Positions 1-12,420 of a stretch of 64,000 bases of DNA are shown piece by piece. The DNA comes from Antitrichia curtipendula (lineage: Eukaryota > Streptophyta > Bryopsida > Hypnales > Leucodontaceae). A program made the position numbers and the translations under genes. The DNA is taken from the NCBI GenBank assembly GCA_951230915.1, contig OX579637.1:1240001-1304000 (forward strand), read 5' to 3'. The notes beneath the pieces are model-generated. The model made no database searches, had not been told where the DNA came from, and saw nothing but the letters and a program-made list of their open reading frames with translations. The stretch's first letter is position 1; each line of letters starts with the position of its first letter.

Positions 1-1704
1 CATATCATTGATTAATGTAAAACATTGTTTCGGCTTTCCATTCATACATTACAGAAAAAGAATGTAGCCCTATACATCTAAACTTAAGAATGTTTTACCT
101 TCTAAAGATATTATTATGCCATTTTTTGGTGTCTTCAATATGTTTTATAAAACTTTGATTTTAAATCATTAATCTATTTTTTTCCAATTCAAACTTCAAA
201 GACTACATCTCGATCAAGTTTTGCACTTGTAATGCCAACTAAAAAAAGGAAGAACATTTTTTCGTGGTTTCCGGTCCATACTAGGTTTTGAAGGAAACCC
301 TATAGGCCTATACCCTAAATCCTAAACCCTAAAACCTAAACCCTCTTCACTGTTGCAATTTTAAGAGTATTTGATGTTCAAGTTTATGTAACTATAGCAA
401 ATAAGAGTGGATTGGTGTAATAAAATTGAAATGCAACATTGAGTACATGAACTTCACATTTTTGTGGTCTCTATATTTTTTTTATGGCTTCTAAATTATA
501 AAGCAACTAGCGGTGAATTATTATAGTTTTTCATATGGATTGTTTATTAATTGCTTATGTAGTACCGTATGTTAACCACTAAACTGACTAAAGTCCCAAG
601 GCCTCTTTTCCATCCTATATCTGAAATAAATTGCCATTTCTATAGCAAAGAATTTTTTTTTTTAAAATGAATGTGTTTAGGCCTTTAAGGTGCACATCTA
701 CTTGTAGTATGTAAGATCTCATACTAGAGTACTAGACTAGTGTTCAGTTGACCGGAAGAAATTTCACAAACTTTGCCTATATAGAATTGTAGATTGCAAG
801 ATATTTACAATAAACTTCAACCTCTGAACTCCCAACGACATCATTTAGTGCCAATTTGATGGCAATTCAATCACTTCAATGAGATGGAAAGATTGTGGAA
901 GCGTTCAATTCATTTTTTGGGGACCTTCCATGTTGAGTTACAAAGTGTATCCAAATGATTTTGTAGTCTTTCTGATATTTGCCTCCGCGTAATTTAGAGT
1001 TTCGGAAAAAATAAATAAATAAATAAAAAAATGCTACTTTAGTGTATCTTGGGAAGTTGTTGCTCCTTACTCTAAATCTGAAATTTCTCCTCCAAATTGA
1101 TATTTTTTGAGTTTGAGTCTAACTATCAAGCAAAGGTTCATTTTCTCTAGTTCCTATTTTATGTAAAATCCCCCAACACGACCCTAAAAATGAAATTTCA
1201 TTATTGCGATTTGCACTTTGAATGTATTTTTAATGTCTACTACATTTAGTACATTCTAAATAAATCATGAAATGGAAATTAAGTTTATGCTATGATGGAT
1301 TCTAATGTCATTATCCTTGTGATATAAGTCAAACCTGCCTATGACAGGTAGAATGACTAATTTGTTGTATTGCCATTAGCAAAAATAATCAAATTTTTTC
1401 CATACAAAGACACATGTGAGAAATGAAGAATGCAACTGGAATTTTGTTTTTTGGATTAAATATGATTTTTTTTTGAATTTTTGAAGTGTACTGTCCAATA
1501 AGCCCAAAAGAGTTTGTAGACTACCCCAAATCAGTAGAAAATTGTTTCCATGATGGTCATCTTCCCACCTAAAACAGTCATAACATTTTCTAAGATGGCT
1601 ACAAGACTTTCTAACATGGACATGACATGAAGAAATAAAAAAACTGCTTTTTATTAAAAATAAAAATAATATTTTCAAAAAAATAAAAATAAAATTTTTA
1701 AAGG
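1..1704. other. AT-rich intergenic DNA
   Basis: No supportable gene. The stretch is AT-rich with many homopolymer runs. It holds a short telomere-like patch (listed separately) and ends in an A/T-rich block that borders the GC-rich island beginning near 1705. Confidence 0.6.
311..344 (+). repeat. degenerate telomere-type CCCTAAA patch
   Basis: About five consecutive units of CCCTAAA with single-base variants (CCCTAAAT, CCTAAA, CCCTAAAA). This is the plant-type telomere word read on the C-rich strand. It is short and imperfect, so it is an interstitial remnant and not a telomere. It is weak support for a plant-lineage genome. Confidence 0.5.
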
Positions 1705-2125
1705 GCTGTCCAGGACGTTCGGCAAGCCATCCTAGACCACGAACAGGCCGTCGAGAGGATGGGCGGGCCGTTCTCGACCAGGGACAGGCAATTGAGAGGA
1801 CGGGCAGGCCGTCCCAGACCACGAACAGGCCGTCGAGAGGATGGGCGGGCCGTTCCCAACCAGCGACAGGGTTTAGGTGAGCCGGGCATCCCGTCCTTTT
1901 GGACGGCCTTTCCATCCAAGAGACGGGTAGGCCGTCGAGGGACGAGCAGACAGTCGAGCGGACGGAAAATCCGTCCGTCCAAGTCTCGGACGGCGGTGTA
2001 ATTATTTCCCGAACCTGTCGACGGCGCCCCAAACCCGTTGACAGCGTCCCAACCTTGTGTCGGACCTCTGTGTACGTATCGGCCGTCCATTCCAGGGCTG
2101 TCCCACGCCCTGGACGGTCTGGATT
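1705..2125. repeat. GC-rich repeat island rich in GGCCGTC/GACGG
   Basis: An abrupt GC-rich block inside AT-rich DNA. A segment of about 56 bp starting at 1734 recurs at 1816 (82 bp apart) nearly unchanged, including the words CAGGCCGTCGAGAGGATGGG and GGGCCGTTC. The word GGCCGTC and its complement recur throughout. Open frames on both strands here are by-products of base composition. The block lies just upstream of the TATA-like site and gene at 2400, so it may be the subterminal or promoter region of the element carrying that gene. Confidence 0.6.
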
Positions 2126-2186
2126 CCGGGGGGACGGGCTGATGTTATATTAATTACCCTGCCTAATCGGGTCGGTCATTGGGGGG

Positions 2187-2399
2187 TATAAGTGAACTTT
2201 TTTTGGACAGTTCACTTGCTGCTACTTTTGAGTTGCACTGTCCGAGCTTAAGAAAGCTTTGCACTGCAATTTGAGGGGAAGTATTATACATTTGACATTG
2301 TTTTGCCACATTTCAGTTGCCTTCACGCAACAGAAGGCAAAGCAAATTGTCATTGTATTCGCATACAGTATCGTGTGTGTCATTTTCCAGGTATCAAGA
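2187..2399 (+). promoter_or_regulatory. probable promoter and 5' leader of the coiled-coil/RING-like gene
   Basis: A TATA-like site (TATAAGTG at about 2187-2194) lies 210 bases before the ATG at 2400. A good acceptor (TTTTCCAG ending at 2390) lies 9 bases before the ATG, and GGGAAGTATT near 2280 could be its donor, so the leader may hold a short intron. These are sequence-based inferences only. Confidence 0.4.
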
Positions 2400-4664
2400 A
2401 TGGACGCAGAGGATGTAGCAGGAGGTTTGATACCTGGAGGTGACCCCCCAGGAGGTTTGGTACCTGCAGGTGAATCCCCAGGTAGAAGGAAGAGAGGAAA
2501 CAGAGCAATCTTGGATTGGGGCACACTTAATGCCGATGCGATTATGGCAAAGCCTGGGTGGGTGGAGGAAGATGGCCCATGGACAAGAATGACATGTCGG
2601 CAATATATAGATTGGACCCACATCAACCGCCAATGGCCACACAACCGGTACGAAGTGCACGTGAAATCTGGCGTGGTAAATATTGACCAGTGCCAACATC
2701 CGCACTTCAAGAAGAGGATGATTGAAGTGTCATTGGCACTTTGGGGTTCAAGATCCAAGAAAGACGGGACACTTTCATTGTGCCAAATGGCATATGCGGA
2801 GGTTTTTCTTGGCAAGGATGTAGACTGGAGCAGCTTTTTAGGCAGAGCGCGGAATAATGCATTTCCAAATCGAACTCGCCACATTGCACCAAATCCTCCT
2901 GTGCCATTGGACAATGTACCAAATCCTGCCGTGCCAACGGCTGATGTCCAGAATGTGCAAATGGACGTGGTTCCACTGGCGAAGCGTCCAGGGACGGAGT
3001 TGATGGAGGTAGAAGTTGGTCAGGGCAACGGTCCAGATGTCAACCAACAAGCTGTAATTGGTGGAGTGCAAGCTGACAGTGAAGAAGTAATTTGCTTGCG
3101 CCAATTAGTACAAACACTGCAAGCAGAAAAAGAAGAAACACGACGACAACATGCTGCAGTGTTGGAAGTTCATCATGCAAGGATGCGGGCCGTTCAAGAT
3201 GAAAATGTGCGCCTCATCGCACGTGAAGCCGAGCTCGTAGAGCGTGAAAGGTGGGTCAGCACAGACTCAGTTCCACCACTCGATCTTGTAGTGGAACGTG
3301 CTACATACGGTGTAGATGAAGACATACCAAGCTCGAGCAATACATCTGAGTTTGTGCTGCGATCACGATCCACTTTTCCAAGTGCAGAAAGTGCCACATT
3401 GGATATTATGCGTGCACGTGCTGAGCGAGTTGAAGCAGAGCTTGGAAGTACTCGCACAAACATGGAAGAATTAACAAACGCCATGCGTGCTTTGGAACTT
3501 CGTGCCAACAACGCCGAGGCAGAGGTGGCGGTGCTGACTGCAGCTTGAACAGCCTTGGAGCAGACCATGACCGCATTGAGTGCTGAAAATATGCGGTTGG
3601 TTCAAAATCCTCAGAAGGAGCAGAGGCTCCTTCAATTGTGCAACATGAAGTTGACATGCAACTTAGCGCTAAACGAGGCTGAGCAAATGCAACGTGAAGT
3701 GAGGAGAGTGGCTGCAGAATTCAATGATGGCGGTCAACGTTATTTTGGCTTGACCTTGTGGCCTCGGATGGCAGAAATGTTCACCGATGATTTGCCAGTG
3801 TATAGGGATAATTCAAGCATCGATTGGAATGCCCGTCCAGACTTGGAATTCCAATATAATATCGATCGCCAACGGTACGGGCCACCCAACCACGATGGCA
3901 TTACGCCACTAGTGTGGCCTTCCGTTCCAGATTTTGTACAAGATGGAACAACATGTATAATGTGCCAACAACCGTTTGGCCCCAAGGGTGGATGGAATCT
4001 TGGTACATGTGGCCATCTATACCCCCCCGTGTGTCTTATTCCACACATGGTCACCAGAAAGAGATGTGCGCAATGCAGGGCTCCATTGCATGCACGACTG
4101 TACAAAACGTTTGGCCTTCAAGACCACATGCCTGAACATTACAAGTACAATGAAGAAAATTTACCGGGCATCGGTAATAGAGTACATTGGAGGTCCGACA
4201 TGACATGACTTTGGAAGTGGGGCCACCTCAATTGACACCTCCCGGCAAGAACGGTGGCTGGCATACCATGGACGAGTGACGCCCAAGTGATAGAGGTGAT
4301 CAGGAGGGTGTTTGGAGACAGTGATCCAGGGCGTCGACTATATTTTGGTCAGATTGCCGGTGGACATTGGGATCCAGAGCACTTAATTTTTGTGCGCGCA
4401 CCACATCCACGACGCATCATCTTTAACTCTCAAGGCCAGCCAGTCGGATTTGAGGGGGAATTGGGCTATGAGGAAGAAATGGCGTACATTGTAGACAATA
4501 CCTTCCATGAGCCAGCCCTTGTGAATGACATTTTTTCCCACTTACATGATAGATACAATATAGAAGCACTTCAGCTTTTGAGGACTTTCGAATCGCAACA
4601 AGAACTGCAGCGATTTTTGAGAAATAGCATAGCAAGCGGCGTTGTAATCGAAGATGTAGACTAG
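2400..4664 (+). pseudogene. unrecognised coiled-coil plus RING-like gene, three in-frame TGA stops
   Basis: I do not recognise this family. From ATG 2400 one frame runs about 755 codons to TAG 4662, interrupted only by TGA at 3546, 4206 and 4233; there is no frameshift. The start has a Gly/Pro-rich repeat (PGGDPPGG), then a Trp-rich globular part (about residues 40-160). A coiled coil follows (about 225-440), which continues naturally across the first TGA. A cysteine/histidine cluster is at C519-x2-C522-x14-C537-x-H539-x5-C545-x3-H549-x6-C556-x2-C559. This resembles a RING finger but the middle spacing is atypical. The last part, after the second and third TGA, is a separate globular region (words such as RLYFGQIAGGHWDPEHLIF). 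Each TGA could be a former CGA (Arg). It could be a decayed transposon gene or, less likely, a gene with stop readthrough. RING-like zinc binding would suggest ubiquitin ligase activity, but this is inference. Confidence 0.55.
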
Positions 4665-7497
4665 ATTGTGTATAACTAGATAGATGTATAGAATTAAATA
4701 CCGGAAGTTGTACAAAGTGAACGTATGTAATTATGTAAAGCCTTTATTAGTTTACCATGTACTTCAACGGATTTATAAAATATGTACATTTATTGTTTTC
4801 TTTCCACCTCGTGTATTGTTGCTTCGCCTTTGTCAATTTTTGTAATCTATTGGACCTTTTTGTAATAGTATAGAAGAAGCTTGTATGCTTAGATGGTAGG
4901 TAAAAGAGTGTTCTATTTTATTTTTGGTGAAGCCCTAAAGTCCGAAGTCCATTTTTTGGCCCAAAACACCCTAAACCACCACTTTTGCTATGTTCACCTA
5001 TGAATTAAATTTTCCATTTTTTTTTAATCGAACCAAAAGATCTTGTTCTCCATTTGTCTTAGATGACGTGATAAAAAATTTGTAATGTTTGACCGTATGG
5101 ATTGAAAATTATTAGCATTTGAAGTGAAAGAATCAAATTTATTTTAAGAAGTTGCTAGGATTGCCCGCTCCACAAAAAAACCATAACTTTTCCATTCCTA
5201 ATCCAAATGGGATGAATGAAAGCCTCCCATTTAAAAGAAAATATAATCCAACCGGAAAAAAAATATACAAATTTGTATTTCATTTTTTTGTGGATTTTTT
5301 TGTCTACCCGGAGTCTTGGACCGCCCGGTGTCCCGATCTCCCCTGTTTGAGGTTATTGTGGCATACCCTTTGCTCCTAGGCACCGATTGGAATAGAAATT
5401 GTATTATGAATAAACTCACAAGTTTATCTATCATTCCATGTTATCATTCTTATGAAAAAAATTTCAAAATTTTCAGTAAAAAATGAGATCATGGAAGCCT
5501 ATCGAAAATCCATTTTGTCCCTTGCAGCAAGAACAATGAGAGTATATTACTTTAGGGGCTAAGAAATAAAAGCAATGAAAATTCTTTACCAAAGCAAGAA
5601 ATAAGTAACAAATTATTTTAATGCTTCATATTTGATGAAATCTCCTTTAAGTCTTTAGATTTAAACCAAAAAATAATTCACGTTTTGTAACTTTTGTTCT
5701 ACTAGTTTTAATGTTTTTTTAGTTGGACTATTGATTGACTACTCCCTCATGTTTATTTTTAAATCCAAAGTTTACAAATTAAAGTATTGAACATTTTTCA
5801 TTTTTTCTCAAATGGCATTATGAAAATCAAATGATCAAAGTCTAATATCTTGCAATTGCTAACTTGATAAGGTCATGCTCCATGAAATTTATTTGAAAAT
5901 CAATTGAAATAAATGACTTTATGAATGGTGATCCTATACTTGAAAGTCTTAAATTGAATAGATTCTAATTTTCTCTTTTCATTTCATTTCAAGATGAACA
6001 TGGTGAAATGACAACTTGGAGTTTTTTTGGCAATAATTAGCATAGGGCCTACATGGATTAATATTTTTGAATTTCTTGCCATATAGTCAATGTAAAATCA
6101 ATTTAGCAACTTCTCTAATTAGAAATCCAATAACGAACTTTAATCCCTAGAATCCTAGATGCCCAAGTCATGTTTTGAGCTCCTACGAATTTGCTCTAAA
6201 TTGAACAAAATGTCAACATTTTGATTAGGTGACTAGGTGTATCAATTAAAAAAAATTATAACCGTATAAATTCAAACAAGACATGTTACAAATCTCATAG
6301 GTTGCAAAAACACAAAAATATCACTTATAGAATAAAAGATAATAATGTTTGAACATGAGGGTGTTAAAACTACAAAAATGATGTGAAGTCTTCCAATCCT
6401 CTTTTCAGTTTTCACGAATCAAATTTAAAAAGTTTTTGACCCAAAAAAAATGAGTTTAAATTGCCTAAAATATATAACCCCAATCAATTTATGGCTTTTC
6501 AAAATATACTATATATATATTTTTTTAATTTTATTTAACCCCTAAAGGACCAAACACCAATTTTTGACAATATAGCGTTTTTGGGCAGCTCACCGCGAAT
6601 GGAATTTTTTTTTTTTTTTTTTAAAATGTTCACACAAGATGTGCCCAAGGAGTAGCTTTAGGGCCCAATAATTTATATAACTTTTGTCAACATGGTTAAA
6701 AAGTTATGGTATGATATGTAGTTTTCATTGTTCGGCGGGCAGCCCAGGCAGCAAAAAAAACTTCTTTAAAAATCATTTTTTAGAGAAATAAAAATTTGAA
6801 ATTGGTTCTCTAGATTTATGTGCACAAGGAAAGCTTTAAATCATTCTACTTTGATTTATGAGATGAAAGTTATGAGGAATTTTAGTTGTGGGTAGTTTGC
6901 AGGTAGTTATGGAATCTCTACTCTAAAATAAACTTTGAAGTCCTTTATTTAACTCAATTTTCAATATTTTTGGAAAAAAATACAAACACAAGGTGTAGAT
7001 TGTTTATTACAACATTACAATCGTTTGGATTGGCATTTTTCAATTCCATCATGAAATCCTTAACAATTTAGTGTTTTGAATAATTTTCTACTTCTTTCTA
7101 CTTACTATTTTTTTCCTATATGTTGTACAATTCCAAATGATCTGAAATTTTTCAAGCATGTAGCTAACTTGCTTTGAAGAATGAATCCAAAGAGTTACCA
7201 CCATTTTGGACATTTTTTCATACAAATGTGACCATGTGAAGTGCAGCTGCCTAGTTTTTCGCAGGGACAAAAAAAGGTTTTTTGTCACTTCAAATGCTAA
7301 TATCTTGCAATTTACACGGTGGAAATTTCTGAAATTTTTTCCACATCTTCTCAAACTAGTTTACTACAAGAATCCTATGGTTACATGTGTCCAAAAATGT
7401 TTTTCTTCCAAATTTTGGTACTTGTACTAGAAATGGCAGTTTGGGAGCGTTTTTTGTGAAAACATAGTCAAAAACCTTTAGGGGTTAATTTTAAAGG
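4665..7497. other. AT-rich intergenic DNA
   Basis: No supportable gene. The open frames near 5150-5430 and 7090-7430 are short, lysine/phenylalanine-rich and lie on both strands, as expected of AT-rich DNA. Long A and T runs occur near 6604 and 6500. Confidence 0.6.
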
Positions 7498-7765
7498 TTG
7501 CCCGTCCATCGCCCGTCCAGCTCGGCCATCTAGCTCGGCCGTCGACGAAAGGTCGGCCGTCCAGCTCGGTCGTGCAAGTCGGTTGTTGACGGAAGGTCGC
7601 CCGTCCAGCTCGGCCGTCTAGGATGAACTTTCATCCATTTCTATAGTTTTCATTCTCTGTCAACGGTTCTCGTCCAGATTTCATCTTGACGGACGCCGAG
7701 GTTGAATCCGGACGTCTGTCCGGACATCCTGACGGACGGACAGGACGTGACGGGGACAATCCTGA
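7498..7765. repeat. second GC-rich island with GGCCGTCCAGCTC repeats
   Basis: The word CGGCCGTCCAGCTCGG and close variants (CGCCCGTCCAGCTCGG, CGGCCATCTAGCTCGG) repeat at about 7500-7620, followed by GACGGACG-rich sequence to about 7765. It shares the GGCCGTC/GACGG vocabulary of the island at 1705-2125 and, like it, is bordered by A/T-rich runs. The two islands may be the two sides of one element about 6 kb long that contains the gene at 2400-4664. I could not find terminal inverted repeats to prove this. Confidence 0.5.
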
Positions 7766-7869
7766 ATTTTTGCTTTTTAAAAAAAATCAGATTTTAAAAA
7801 AGCAAAAATTCTAAAAATTGGATTGAAAGAGATTGGATTTGAAGAAGATTGGATTCTTTGCTTAATTAC

Positions 7870-8240
7870 TTCTTACAGCTGGCCCTTCACCTATTCCTGG
7901 ATGCCTCTTCATTTTTTACTTTCTACAACTAGCCCTTCACCTATCTGCGGTCGCCTCTTTAATTACTTCGTACAATTGCCCCTTCACCTACCCGCGTCCC
8001 CTGTGCACCCAAAGTCGCCTCCTTTCACCTATTTGCGGTCGCCCTCCACCCGTAGTTGCCTCTTCATTTACCTGAAGTTGCCCCTTCACCTACCCGCGGT
8101 TGCCTCTTTATCCGTAGTCGCCTTTCCATTTACCTTCACCTGCGGTCATCCAATCACCTACCCGTATGTGCCCCTTCACCTGCGGTCGCCCTTCTCCGAC
8201 CCGCATTCACTCAAATCCACAGTCGCCCAAGCTGACGTGG
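7870..8240 (+). repeat. imperfect CCTTCACCTACCCGCGGTCG minisatellite
   Basis: About ten degenerate units built from the words CCTTCACCTACCCGC, GGTCGCC and GTAGTCGCC. The 160-codon open frame across it is a product of this C/T-rich repetition and is not taken as a gene. Confidence 0.6.
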
Positions 8241-9538
8241 TTTTGTCTTTTCATATCACTGCGAACAGCCAGACACATAGGATAAATCCATTTATCATGG
8301 GATAAAAAAATTCAAAACCCTAAATTTTTTTGCGACGCATTTGTCGCTTATACACAACACTTGTCATATACAACACGCGAAGCGACACGTCCAATACGTC
8401 ACCGAAACCCGAAAACCCGTCTAACAAAACAACCCTGGTGTCTACATAGTTCCGGGTGGTGAACATCAGTAATATAATTTGACGTAGTACTAGAGTCACC
8501 AATTTCTGATGTAGGATACAGTCAATGAAATTGGCACTACCCCTGGAACTAGAATTGGTGTTATTTAAATATCTCCAAATCATTTCATGACGTGATAAGT
8601 GAGTACCGGTAATGTTGTTAATATCCTAATTAAGTTGCAACCAGTCTCAAGGTCATCATGATTCTATAAATCTAATAATAATACATGTAACATTTAAATT
8701 AAAGAATAATCACACCATAGATCATACTAAATATTAATTAAATAAAACCTTTTGAATCGGTTTACAGTGTGATATATGATTTTGATGCTTGACTTCTGTG
8801 TCCCAATTATAGTGTAAGCGCGATGTAGTACCTCCAGTGGTATCAACTAGAAAGAAGTATACTACCGGGAACGCGACGGGATCAGATTGTATGGAACCCT
8901 AATCCATATGTCATCGGGCGCTCTTTTGACACTGACAACTGCTAATGCAAAGCTGACCAGCCCTTAGTGCTTTCCGTTATCCGGACACCAGAAACACCGT
9001 AGAGTGCAGGGTGCGCATATCTTTGCCTGCTTCATGTTAATCTACCGTCTCTCGTACGATTTTGACCCACATCCAACTCCAGATGATACTCTTGTTTTGT
9101 CTATACAATTCCTCAGTTATAACTAATGCTCTTTCGAGCCACTACCATCTTTATTGAAGTATTCTCAATTTTCTCTCTTTGGCAGGTCAACATGGAACAT
9201 CAAGGACCCACACTAAGATTGCGTCGCCATTGAAACGGTGGAGAATCTATTGCAGTAGCAATTGAGGTACATTGCCGTTAGACCCTGCCTCACCTCGATT
9301 ACAAAGCTCTCATATTACGAGCCTCAGGTATGTTGTAATATTGTCATCAAAAATGTGCATATGCGCGTGAGGTGTTGTTTCTTCTCAATATCGAGAGGGA
9401 AGCGAAGGTAACGGCACAATGGGACAATCCATAAGACCAACCTATATGCGATAGTGGCAGAGAGTTCGTTAGTGCGGGAGTCCGGAAGTGTGCATTCGGG
9501 TCTGAAACGGCGAGAGCGACGTTGGCATTTAGTGTCTA
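8241..9538. other. unassigned DNA upstream of the 266-bp array
   Basis: No supportable gene. The only pattern seen is a GTATCGAG-type motif at about 9381-9403 (TTCTCAATATCGAGAGGG), which resembles, in reverse orientation, the motifs at 11504 and 11634. The 60-codon frame at 9454 uses a GTG start and overlaps the start of the tandem array, so it is not accepted. Confidence 0.4.
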
Positions 9539-11245
9539 GAGCAAGACCAACTCAGTTTGTCTCAGCTATTGGTAGCCCCAAACATACCCAGAAGAGTGAC
9601 GAGGACCCTCTCAGTGCGGGGACGGGGGTAGTCTAGTGAACACGTGAGGTAAAACTCCTCGTCAAGTTCTGATCAGTCAGGGTTTCTCCTTTTCTCATTA
9701 TCTCGGATGTGCGAGCTCGGGCGTGAGAATATCAGGTTTCTCATATTTTTTTGGTCTCCGTTGTAACTGAGAGCTGATGAGAGAGATTTCTCGCGTTTTG
9801 ACCTAGGTTAGCCGATCTTAGTTAGTCTCAGCCGTTGGTGGCGCCGAGCATACCCAGCTGGGTGCCGTTGACCCTCTCGGTGCGGGGAAGGGTTTGAACA
9901 TGTGAGCAGGTGAGCATAACTTTCTTGTCGCATTTTGATGGATTTAGGTTTCCCCCTTCTCATATTCTCTCCAATGCGCGAGCTCGGATGTGAGCAGACC
10001 CGGGCTCTCATTGTTTTTTGGTCTTCGCCGTAGTTGAGAGCTGGTGAGAGCGATTTCTCGCATTCTGACCTAGGTTTGCCGATCTCAGTTAGTCTCAGCT
10101 TCTGTTGGCCCGAGCATATCCAGCTGGGTGTCGAGGACCCTCTCGGTGCAGGGAAAGGGGTGGACAAGTGAGCAGGTGAGCATAACTTTCTTGTCGCGTT
10201 TTGATGGATCTAGGTTTCTCCCTTCTCATATTCTCTCCAGTGCACGAGCTCGGGTGTGAGTAGACCCGGGTTCTCATTTTTTTGTGGTCTCCGCTGTAGT
10301 TGAGAGTTGGTGAAAGCTATTTCTTGCATTCTAACATGGATTTGCCGATCTCAGTCAATCTCAGCTATTGGTGGCGCCGAGCATACCCAGTTGGGTGCCG
10401 AGGACCCTCTCGATGCGAGGAAGGGGGTGGACAAGTGAGCAGGTGAGCATAACTTTCTTGTCGCGGTTTGATGGATCTGGGTTTCTCCCTTCTCATATTC
10501 TCTCCAGTGCACGAGCTCGAGTGTGAGCAGACCCGGGTTCCCATCTTTTTTTTGTCCCTGCTTACGTCTTGAGTTGGTGAGAGCGATTTCTCGCGTTACG
10601 ACCTAGGCTAGCCATTCTCAGTCAGTCTCAGCTTCTGGTGGCGCCGAGCATACCTAGTTGGATGCTGAGGATCTTCTCGGTGCGGGGAAGCGGGTGGATA
10701 GGTGAGCAGATGATTATAACATTCTCATTGCGTTTTGATCGATCTGGGTTTCCTCCTTCTCATATTCTTTCCAGTGCGCGAGCTCGGATGTGAGCAGACC
10801 CGGGCTCTCATTTTTTTTTGGTCTCCGCCGTAGTTGAGAGCTGGTGAGAGCGATTTCTCGCATTCTGACCTAGGTTTGCTGATCTCAGTCAGTCTCAGCT
10901 TCTGTTGGCCCGAGCATACCTAGCTGGGTGTCGAGGACCCTCTCGGTGCAGGGAAAGGGGTGGACAAGTGAGTAGGTGAGCATAACTTTCTTGTCGAGTT
11001 TTGATGGATCTGGATTTTTCCCTTCTCATTTCTCTCCAGTGCACAAGCTCGGGTGTGGGCAGACCCGGGTTCTCATTCTTTTTTTGTCCCCGCTTACGTC
11101 TTGAGCTGGTGAGAGCGATTTCTTGTGTTACAACCTAGGCTAGACATTCTCAGTCAGTCTCAGCTTCTGGTGACCCCGAGCATACCCATCTGGGTGCCGA
11201 AGACCCTCTCGGTGCGGGGAAAGAGGTGGACAAGTGAGCAGGTGA
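9539..11245 (+). repeat. 266-bp tandem repeat, seven copies
   Basis: The anchor word CATACC (in GAGCATACCCAGCTGGGTGC) recurs at 9583, 9849, 10115, 10382, 10649, 10915 and 11181, giving a very regular period of 266-267 bp. Each unit carries CCCTCTCGGTGCGGGG, GTGGACAAGTGAGCAGGTGAG, a CGAGCTCGGGTGTGAGCAGA block, GGTGAGAGCGATTTCTCGC and TAGGTTTGCCGATCTCAGT. Variants are shared between non-adjacent copies (GTTGGCCCGAGCAT at 10115 and 10915; GCTTACGTCTTGAG before 10649 and 11181), which indicates higher-order duplication. Short minus-strand frames here simply repeat with the unit. The array lies directly upstream of the ParB-like gene. Confidence 0.9.
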
Positions 11246-11503
11246 GCTCGAATACCGTACCATGTCCAGTTTTCCTTGGCCTTACTACATATACTCCCCT
11301 ATTCGTCCGGGTTGTGCGTGCCTCCTGATTTTGGCCTACAGTCATTCTGATTTGATTCGCTTGGGCTGAGGGATGGGCTCTGACATTTATAGGTTTAGAG
11401 GCTGGAAAATCGCTTGTGTGGTTTTCGGTACGGCGGCAACACCATTAAGCACAGGGGAGCAGCAAGGTTACTTACCCGAGCTCACCTTGGTGTGTGTGAC
11501 TTG

Positions 11504-11655
11504 CCCTCTCGGTATCGAGAAGGGTAGCTGGGTGGTAATGGTTATGCAAGCGTGTCTCAAGCGTATTCGTTGATCGTGATTTTGACTTTATTTGTCTGTT
11601 GTATGGTAAGCATTGGTTCAAGTATTGTGGCTGCTCTCTCAGTACCGAGAAGGGG
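11504..11655 (+). repeat. two CTCTCGGTATCGAGAAGGG palindromic motifs
   Basis: CCCTCTCGGTATCGAGAAGG at 11504 and CTCTCTCAGTACCGAGAAGG at 11634 are near-palindromes. They are single-copy relatives of the CCCTCTCGGTGCGGGG block found in every 266-bp unit. A copy in the opposite orientation lies at 17540-17563, beyond the 3' end of the gene, so the motif brackets the ParB-like/methyltransferase-like gene. Confidence 0.5.
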
Positions 11656-12420
11656 TACGCACTGCAAGGACCTATGCATTGTTATCTAGTTATATATCAA
11701 ACCGGATGATTACCAGTTTGAGTGCAGATGACCAGGACTGGATGCCTTGCTTGTTTACGGTTGTGTCCGTTTGCTGATATGTACTTTAGATGTCTGTAGG
11801 CATTCAAAATGTATATCTAATTGAGAATATTGGCTGAGCAGGTTGAGAACATAAATCGGGTGGAAGCTTCAGCTAATCAAGTGGAGACAATGGCTAATCA
11901 AGTTCCAAATGTTTTGGACGCAGGCCCCGTTTCTGCCAATGTTGTTATCCCTGTGTTGGCCCCAATTCCTATCGTGGACGAAGTTATTCTTCAAGATGAA
12001 GCGCAGGGGGATATGGTAGGAGACCTCACAGACCTCATCCGTGAACTTGATGATGGACTGAATCATCTCTATGAGGAGGAACCAATGTCACCACAGGAGT
12101 CTAGCTGTACGTCACTAGGGTCATGGGATATGGAAATTGCAGATCCTCAGTATAGCGTTGACTACTGTACTTGCTCTCACAATGTTGACTTTGGACTGAT
12201 CATTGACGATGACATTCTCATATTTTGTTGCAGGATGTACTGTTGTTCTACAGAGGCCTGTTGTTGCATTTGACATGCTAGGTCACATTATAAAGCACCT
12301 ACCCGTGTTGCGGCCTACTGTTGTCCCACTATGATTGCAGTGCATTCATTTTATATGTTTAATTTTTCTTTCAGCATGATTTCATTTACTGTCCCTTATT
12401 TATCTATTTGAATCGTGAAG

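Noticed and set aside
311..344. Possible true telomere.
   Set aside because: Only about five imperfect units, internal position and no extension.
1376..2153. Several frames on both strands over the GC-rich island.
   Set aside because: They result from the absence of stops in GC-rich repeated DNA; the same repeat is open in several frames at once.
7823..8305. 160-codon plus-strand frame.
   Set aside because: It coincides with the C/T-rich minisatellite, and its Pro/Ser/Leu composition follows from the repeat.
9808..10277. Minus-strand frames with repeated blocks over the 266-bp array.
   Set aside because: The repeated peptide blocks mirror the tandem DNA repeat and do not extend beyond it.
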